From: Alphaproteobacteria bacterium
GTDB taxonomy: Bacteria > Pseudomonadota > Alphaproteobacteria > Puniceispirillales > UBA1172
Direction of reading: 5' to 3'
Length of the DNA: 35,558 nucleotides
NCBI GenBank assembly: GCA_011522975.1
Contig: WTHX01000045.1
Coordinates: forward strand, 1-35,558
A program made the position numbers and the translations under genes. The notes under the pieces are model-generated. The model did not search any database and was not told the origin of the DNA. It saw only the letters and a list, made by a program, of their open reading frames with translations. Shown piece after piece: positions 32,236-35,558 of this stretch; positions within the stretch are counted from its first letter, which is position 1; every line of letters begins with the position of its first letter.

Positions 32236-33579
32236 TTAGTCTTTGTTGAAAAATTCTTCTTCAAGCCAACGGATCGTGTAATTGCCGCTGATGATATCGT
32301 CATCATTGACCAAGCGGCGGTGCAGATCCAGCGAGGTTGGCATTGGCTCAATAATACATTCATCAAGCGCTCGCCTCAGCCGGGCCAGACAATGCTCACG
32401 GTCATCACCATAGACCACCAGTTTCGCGACAAGGCTGTCGTAATAAGGCGGGATCGAATAGCCTGAATAAAGGAAACTATCAACCCGAACACCAGGCCCG
32501 CCTGCTGGATGGAAATTGGTGACTTTGCCCGGGGTGGGGAAGAAGGTTTCAGGATGTTCCGCGTTGATCCGGCATTCAATAGCGTGGCCTTTGAAGGTCA
32601 CTTGATCTTGGCTGACAGAGAGTTTTTCGCCCGCGGCGATGCGGATTTGCTCACAAACAAGGTCAATGCCGGTGATTTCTTCGGTGATCGGGTGTTCAAC
32701 CTGCAATCTTGTGTTCATTTCAATAAAGAAGAACTCACCATTCTCATAGAGGAATTCCATTGTTCCCAGACCAAGATAGCCCATTTTGGCGGCGGCTTGG
32801 GCGGCGATCGCGCCAATCTCATCACGCTGATGGCTGTCCAGCACAGGCGATGGGGCTTCTTCTAGTAATTTTTGGTGGCGGCGCTGAACCGAACATTCAC
32901 GCTCCCCAAGATGGATGACATTGCCATGGCTGTCGGCAACAATCTGGATTTCAATATGGCGTGGATTATCAAGATAGCGTTCGATATAAACCGTATCATC
33001 CCCAAAGGCGGCTTTGGCTTCACTGCGGGCAGATGAAAAGGCCTCCGCCAGATCATCAGCGGTTGGCGCAACTTTCATGCCGCGGCCACCGCCGCCCGAG
33101 GCTGCTTTCACCAGAACAGGATACCCGACTTCAGCCGCAACCCGCTTGGCATCTTCGACGGTATCCACCGCGCCATCAGACCCAGGCACCAAAGGCAAGC
33201 CGCTTTCCGCGGCGGTGCGCTTGGCTTCAACCTTATCACCCATGGCGGTGATATGTTCAATCCGCGGGCCAATAAAGGTCAGTCCATGGGCATCCACCAC
33301 CCGCGCGAAATCAGCATTTTCTGATAGGAATCCAACCCCAGGGTGGATGGCATCCGCCCCGGTGATGACCGCCGCTGAAATAATCGCTGGCACATTAAGA
33401 TAAGATTCAGCAGATGGCGCGCCACCAATACAAACGCTTTCATCCGCCAAACGAACATGCATAGCATCGGCATCAGCGGTGGAATGCACGGCAACGGTTT
33501 GAATCCCCATATCGCGGCAAGCCCGCAACACGCGTAAAGCAACATCACCACGGTTGGCTATCAGAATTTTTTTGATCAT
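32236..33579 (-). CDS. accC: acetyl-CoA carboxylase, biotin carboxylase subunit
   Basis: ATP-grasp enzyme that carboxylates the biotin of AccB, the first half-reaction of malonyl-CoA formation. Motifs include IANRGDVALRVLRACRDMG at the start, ASGGGGRGMKV (ATP loop), FIEMNTRLQVEHPITEEITGIDLV (metal and catalytic region) and IECRINAEHP. The 447 residues equal family length. Position 82 reads Val in HPGVGFLSEN where E. coli has Tyr, and the start has GDVA for GEIA; neither is a known catalytic residue. The track begins at a TTG two codons upstream; the ATG at 33579 is normal. It follows accB by 63 bp. Confidence 0.96.
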   Translation of the reverse strand: MIKKILIANRGDVALRVLRACRDMGIQTVAVHSTADADAMHVRLADESVCIGGAPSAESYLNVPAIISAAVITGADAIHPGVGFLSENADFARVVDAHGLTFIGPRIEHITAMGDKVEAKRTAAESGLPLVPGSDGAVDTVEDAKRVAAEVGYPVLVKAASGGGGRGMKVAPTADDLAEAFSSARSEAKAAFGDDTVYIERYLDNPRHIEIQIVADSHGNVIHLGERECSVQRRHQKLLEEAPSPVLDSHQRDEIGAIAAQAAAKMGYLGLGTMEFLYENGEFFFIEMNTRLQVEHPITEEITGIDLVCEQIRIAAGEKLSVSQDQVTFKGHAIECRINAEHPETFFPTPGKVTNFHPAGGPGVRVDSFLYSGYSIPPYYDSLVAKLVVYGDDREHCLARLRRALDECIIEPMPTSLDLHRRLVNDDDIISGNYTIRWLEEEFFNKD

Positions 33580-33642
33580 CAGCAAAACTTTCTTAACGCT
33601 TCAAGACGAAGGATCGACAGGTGGAAAACAGAACAGCGGTCC

Positions 33643-34140
33643 TTATTCCACAATCACCAAGGCTTCACCGTATTCAACAGGTTGGGCATTGCCGACAATG
33701 ATCTTCTTCACCACCCCTGCTTTTGGCGCGGTGATCGGGTTCATCACTTTCATGGCTTCGATAATCACCAATGTCTGGCCTTCTTTGACCTGATCACCTT
33801 CATTGATGAAATTGCTGGCCCCTGGCTCAGGCGCTAAATAGGCGGTCCCCACCATCGGCGATGTTACAGCACCGGGGTGATTGGCGGCATCAACTGGGGC
33901 ATCTTCAACCACTGGGGCTGAAGCGGCAGCAGGGGCAGCAACAGGGGCGGCAGCAACAGGTGCGGCGGCAACAGGTGCGGCAACACCAGCGGCACGCGAA
34001 AGTCTGATGCTAACGTCATCTGTCTCATATTCCAATTCAACCAAACCAGATTGATCCAAAATATCAGCCAAATCCTTTACCAGTGTTACCCCTGAAGATT
34101 TTGCAGCGGCTTTGGATGCAGTCGCTTTTTTAGTGGTCAT
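33643..34140 (-). CDS. accB: acetyl-CoA carboxylase, biotin carboxyl carrier protein
   Basis: Carries the biotin that shuttles CO2 between AccC and the carboxyltransferase. The biotinyl Lys is in IIEAMKVMNPI near residue 130. The N-terminal domain contains LVKDLADILDQSGLVELEYETDDVSIRLSR. An Ala/Pro-rich hinge (PVAAAPVAAAPVAAPAAASAP) made of near-repeats links it to the biotinyl domain. The 165 residues are standard. AAGGAGCGTTCAAT is a strong ribosome site. It lies 12 bp after aroQ and 63 bp before accC, so aroQ-accB-accC are one unit, as widely seen in proteobacteria. Confidence 0.96.
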   Translation of the reverse strand: MTTKKATASKAAAKSSGVTLVKDLADILDQSGLVELEYETDDVSIRLSRAAGVAAPVAAAPVAAAPVAAPAAASAPVVEDAPVDAANHPGAVTSPMVGTAYLAPEPGASNFINEGDQVKEGQTLVIIEAMKVMNPITAPKAGVVKKIIVGNAQPVEYGEALVIVE

Positions 34141-34152
34141 ATTGAACGCTCC

Positions 34153-34599
34153 TTAAATATGATCAGCAATCGCGTTGATTGCGAGACGATAAGACGTGGC
34201 TCCAAACCCAAGAATAACTCCTGTGGACACGCTACTCAGATAAGAATGATGGCGGAATTCTTCGCGCTGATGAATATTGGAAAGATGGACTTCAATGACA
34301 GGCATGTTTTCAACCATGGCCAAAGCATCATGCAAAGCAACAGATGTATGGGTGTAGGCGCCGGCGTTAATCACTATGCCAGCCAATTTATCATCAATGG
34401 CTTGATGGATGGCTGTGGTCAGCTCACCTTCGATATTCGACTGCATAAAGCGGCAGGTCATGCCATGCTTTTGGGCTTCATTTTGGCATAGGGCTTCGAT
34501 ATCAGCCAAGGTGGTGGTGCCATAAATTTCAGGCTCACGCATCCCAAGGCGATTTAAATTGGGCCCGTTCACGACCAGAATTTCAGGTTGATCTGACAT
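34153..34599 (-). CDS. aroQ: 3-dehydroquinate dehydratase, type II
   Basis: Converts 3-dehydroquinate to 3-dehydroshikimate, the third shikimate-pathway step; a dodecamer. Active-site segments are ILVVNGPNLNRLGMREPEIYG (Asn and Arg, with the Tyr of the flexible lid), GIVINAGAYTHTSVALHDAL (Asn and the His region) and PVIEVHLSNIHQREEFRHHSYLS. The 148 residues match the type II family. The track begins two codons earlier at 34605; AAGAGG is better spaced for the ATG at 34599. It heads the aroQ-accB-accC run, with the DsbA-like gene 99 bp upstream. Confidence 0.96.
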   Translation of the reverse strand: MSDQPEILVVNGPNLNRLGMREPEIYGTTTLADIEALCQNEAQKHGMTCRFMQSNIEGELTTAIHQAIDDKLAGIVINAGAYTHTSVALHDALAMVENMPVIEVHLSNIHQREEFRHHSYLSSVSTGVILGFGATSYRLAINAIADHI

Positions 34600-34698
34600 A
34601 TTCATCCTCTTGCGCCATCACTATACCAGCCGAAGTCAGTGCTGTCATGGGGTTCTCGCATCTCACCTTGTGATGGGGGCTTTTCTGATGGGTGACGT

Positions 34699-35520
34699 TT
34701 ATTTTGCTCTCGCCCGTTCTTCGGCAACAATTTGCGCCATTTCTTGGCTGCTGATCGCCCCGGGGACAACGGCATTACCAATGACGAAGCCAGGTGTGCC
34801 TGAGACTTGGATGGCTTGCGCGGCTTGACGAATAGAGGCAAGTTTTTCTTCAATCTCACCCTTGGCGATAATGGCATTAATATCATCGCGGTTTAGGCCA
34901 GCATCACGGATGACTTGGTCAAAGACACTGTCATCAAGGCGGCCTTGCCATGTCATTAAAGCGGTATGGACCTCTTCGAACTTGCCCAATTCTGCCGCCG
35001 CCATACTGATCTCAGCGGCTTGTTTTGATGACTCGGAAAGAATAGGAAACTCTTTAATCACAACACGAATGTTATCATCGGATGCGATTAGCTGTTGAAC
35101 GTCATTAAAAGCACGTTTGCAATAGCCGCAATTGTAATCGCTGAACTCATAGATCGTGAAATCACCGTTAGGGTTGCCCAAAATAGTTTTGCCATCATCC
35201 AGTTTGACCAGATTTACCCCTTGCTGGCGTTCTTGTTCGGCACGTTCCATATTATATTGGGTTACGACTTCTAAAATCAGCCCGGGGTTGGCACGGATAT
35301 AGGCTTCGATTTGGCTGTCAACATTGCCTGTGGTGGTGTTATTTTGATTGTTGCTGACCATCCCAATGGCGACGCCTGCGCTCAACACACCCGCCAGCAT
35401 TATTGGCAGGAGAGCCGGTGATTTTTTAACGCTATCTTGCTTTGCAGGGGCTGTTTGGGCGGTGGCTGTTTTAGCCTTGGTTTTTTTAGCCGTCGCTTTT
35501 GTTGCTTTTTTCGGTGCCAT
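34699..35520 (-). CDS. membrane-anchored DsbA/Com1-like thiol-disulphide oxidoreductase
   Basis: Thioredoxin-fold protein with the active site YNCGYCKRAF (Cys131, Cys134) and the cis-Pro segment QVSGTPGFVIGN; predicted to work on periplasmic disulphides. The N-terminus is unusual. About 33 Lys/Ala/Thr-rich residues (KKATKATAKKTKAKTATAQTAPAK) precede one hydrophobic span (SPALLPIMLAGVLSAGVAIGMV), which has no clear cleavage site, so it is probably an uncleaved anchor with a basic cytoplasmic tail. A predicted helical region IEAYIRANPGLILEVVTQYNMERAEQERQQ comes before the thioredoxin fold. Start supported by TTAGGACAATC. Likely the first gene before aroQ-accB-accC; function in disulphide formation versus isomerisation is not clear. 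Confidence 0.88.
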   Translation of the reverse strand: MAPKKATKATAKKTKAKTATAQTAPAKQDSVKKSPALLPIMLAGVLSAGVAIGMVSNNQNNTTTGNVDSQIEAYIRANPGLILEVVTQYNMERAEQERQQGVNLVKLDDGKTILGNPNGDFTIYEFSDYNCGYCKRAFNDVQQLIASDDNIRVVIKEFPILSESSKQAAEISMAAAELGKFEEVHTALMTWQGRLDDSVFDQVIRDAGLNRDDINAIIAKGEIEEKLASIRQAAQAIQVSGTPGFVIGNAVVPGAISSQEMAQIVAEERARAK

Positions 35521-35558
35521 GATTGTCCTAACTTAAAATTAAACGTTCACTGTGATCA

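Overview
The window (35,558 bases, roughly half G+C by eye) reads as a chromosomal segment of a marine-type alphaproteobacterium. The evidence is gene order: dxs-tlyA; fabI-aroC near pdxH; dac-clpS-clpA with a COG3146/DUF482 acyltransferase; and NDUFA12-mlaD-DUF2155-aat-accC-accB-aroQ-dsbA, all neighbourhoods familiar from this class. The moderate G+C, the class II nrdJ and a heavy investment in N-methylated glycine breakdown make the SAR116 group (Puniceispirillum-like) my best guess. That is inference and not proven here. No rRNA, tRNA, IS element, prophage or CRISPR array was seen. Coding density is very high and several gene pairs meet tail to tail within 10 bases or overlap.

Layout. 1-5708 is housekeeping: the 3' part of dxs, tlyA, the convergent fabI-aroC pair, a glycine-zipper envelope protein, and pdxH. 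5709-15376 is a methylated-amine locus. A covalent-flavin dimethylglycine dehydrogenase-like protein and a non-pyrrolysine MttB-family protein run on the plus strand. They face the complete heterotetrameric sarcosine oxidase operon soxB-soxD-soxA-soxG on the minus strand, and the two transcription units share one bidirectional terminator. Together they could take dimethylglycine to sarcosine to glycine while feeding methyl groups into the folate C1 pool. 15377-21474 holds accessory and stress genes: an M20 amidohydrolase, the umuDC SOS polymerase genes, a secreted Spondin_N-like protein, a GFA/CENP-V-fold protein, and a penicillin-binding DD-carboxypeptidase with a SPOR tail.

21475-26149 holds the ClpS adaptor and ClpA unfoldase, then the DUF482 acyltransferase and a RidA-family protein. 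26189-30230 is the B12-dependent ribonucleotide reductase nrdJ, with a clear terminator. Its upstream region carries two NrdR-box-like sites 31 bp apart and a CtrA-like TTAAC-N6-TTAAC site overlapping the first. 30231-35558 is the conserved NDUFA12/mlaD/DUF2155 block facing aat, accC, accB, aroQ and a membrane-anchored DsbA-like protein. Aat, ClpS and ClpA together give an N-degron pathway (tagging enzyme, adaptor, unfoldase). AroQ and AroC are two steps of the shikimate pathway.

Most of the window is ordinary core genome. The points I would look at again are regulatory: the nrdJ control region, a hairpin enclosing the aat start, and an orphan terminator with alternative pairing upstream of clpS. 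The other is metabolic: an MttB-like protein with no corrinoid partner beside a DMGDH. I did not find a clearly new multi-gene system.
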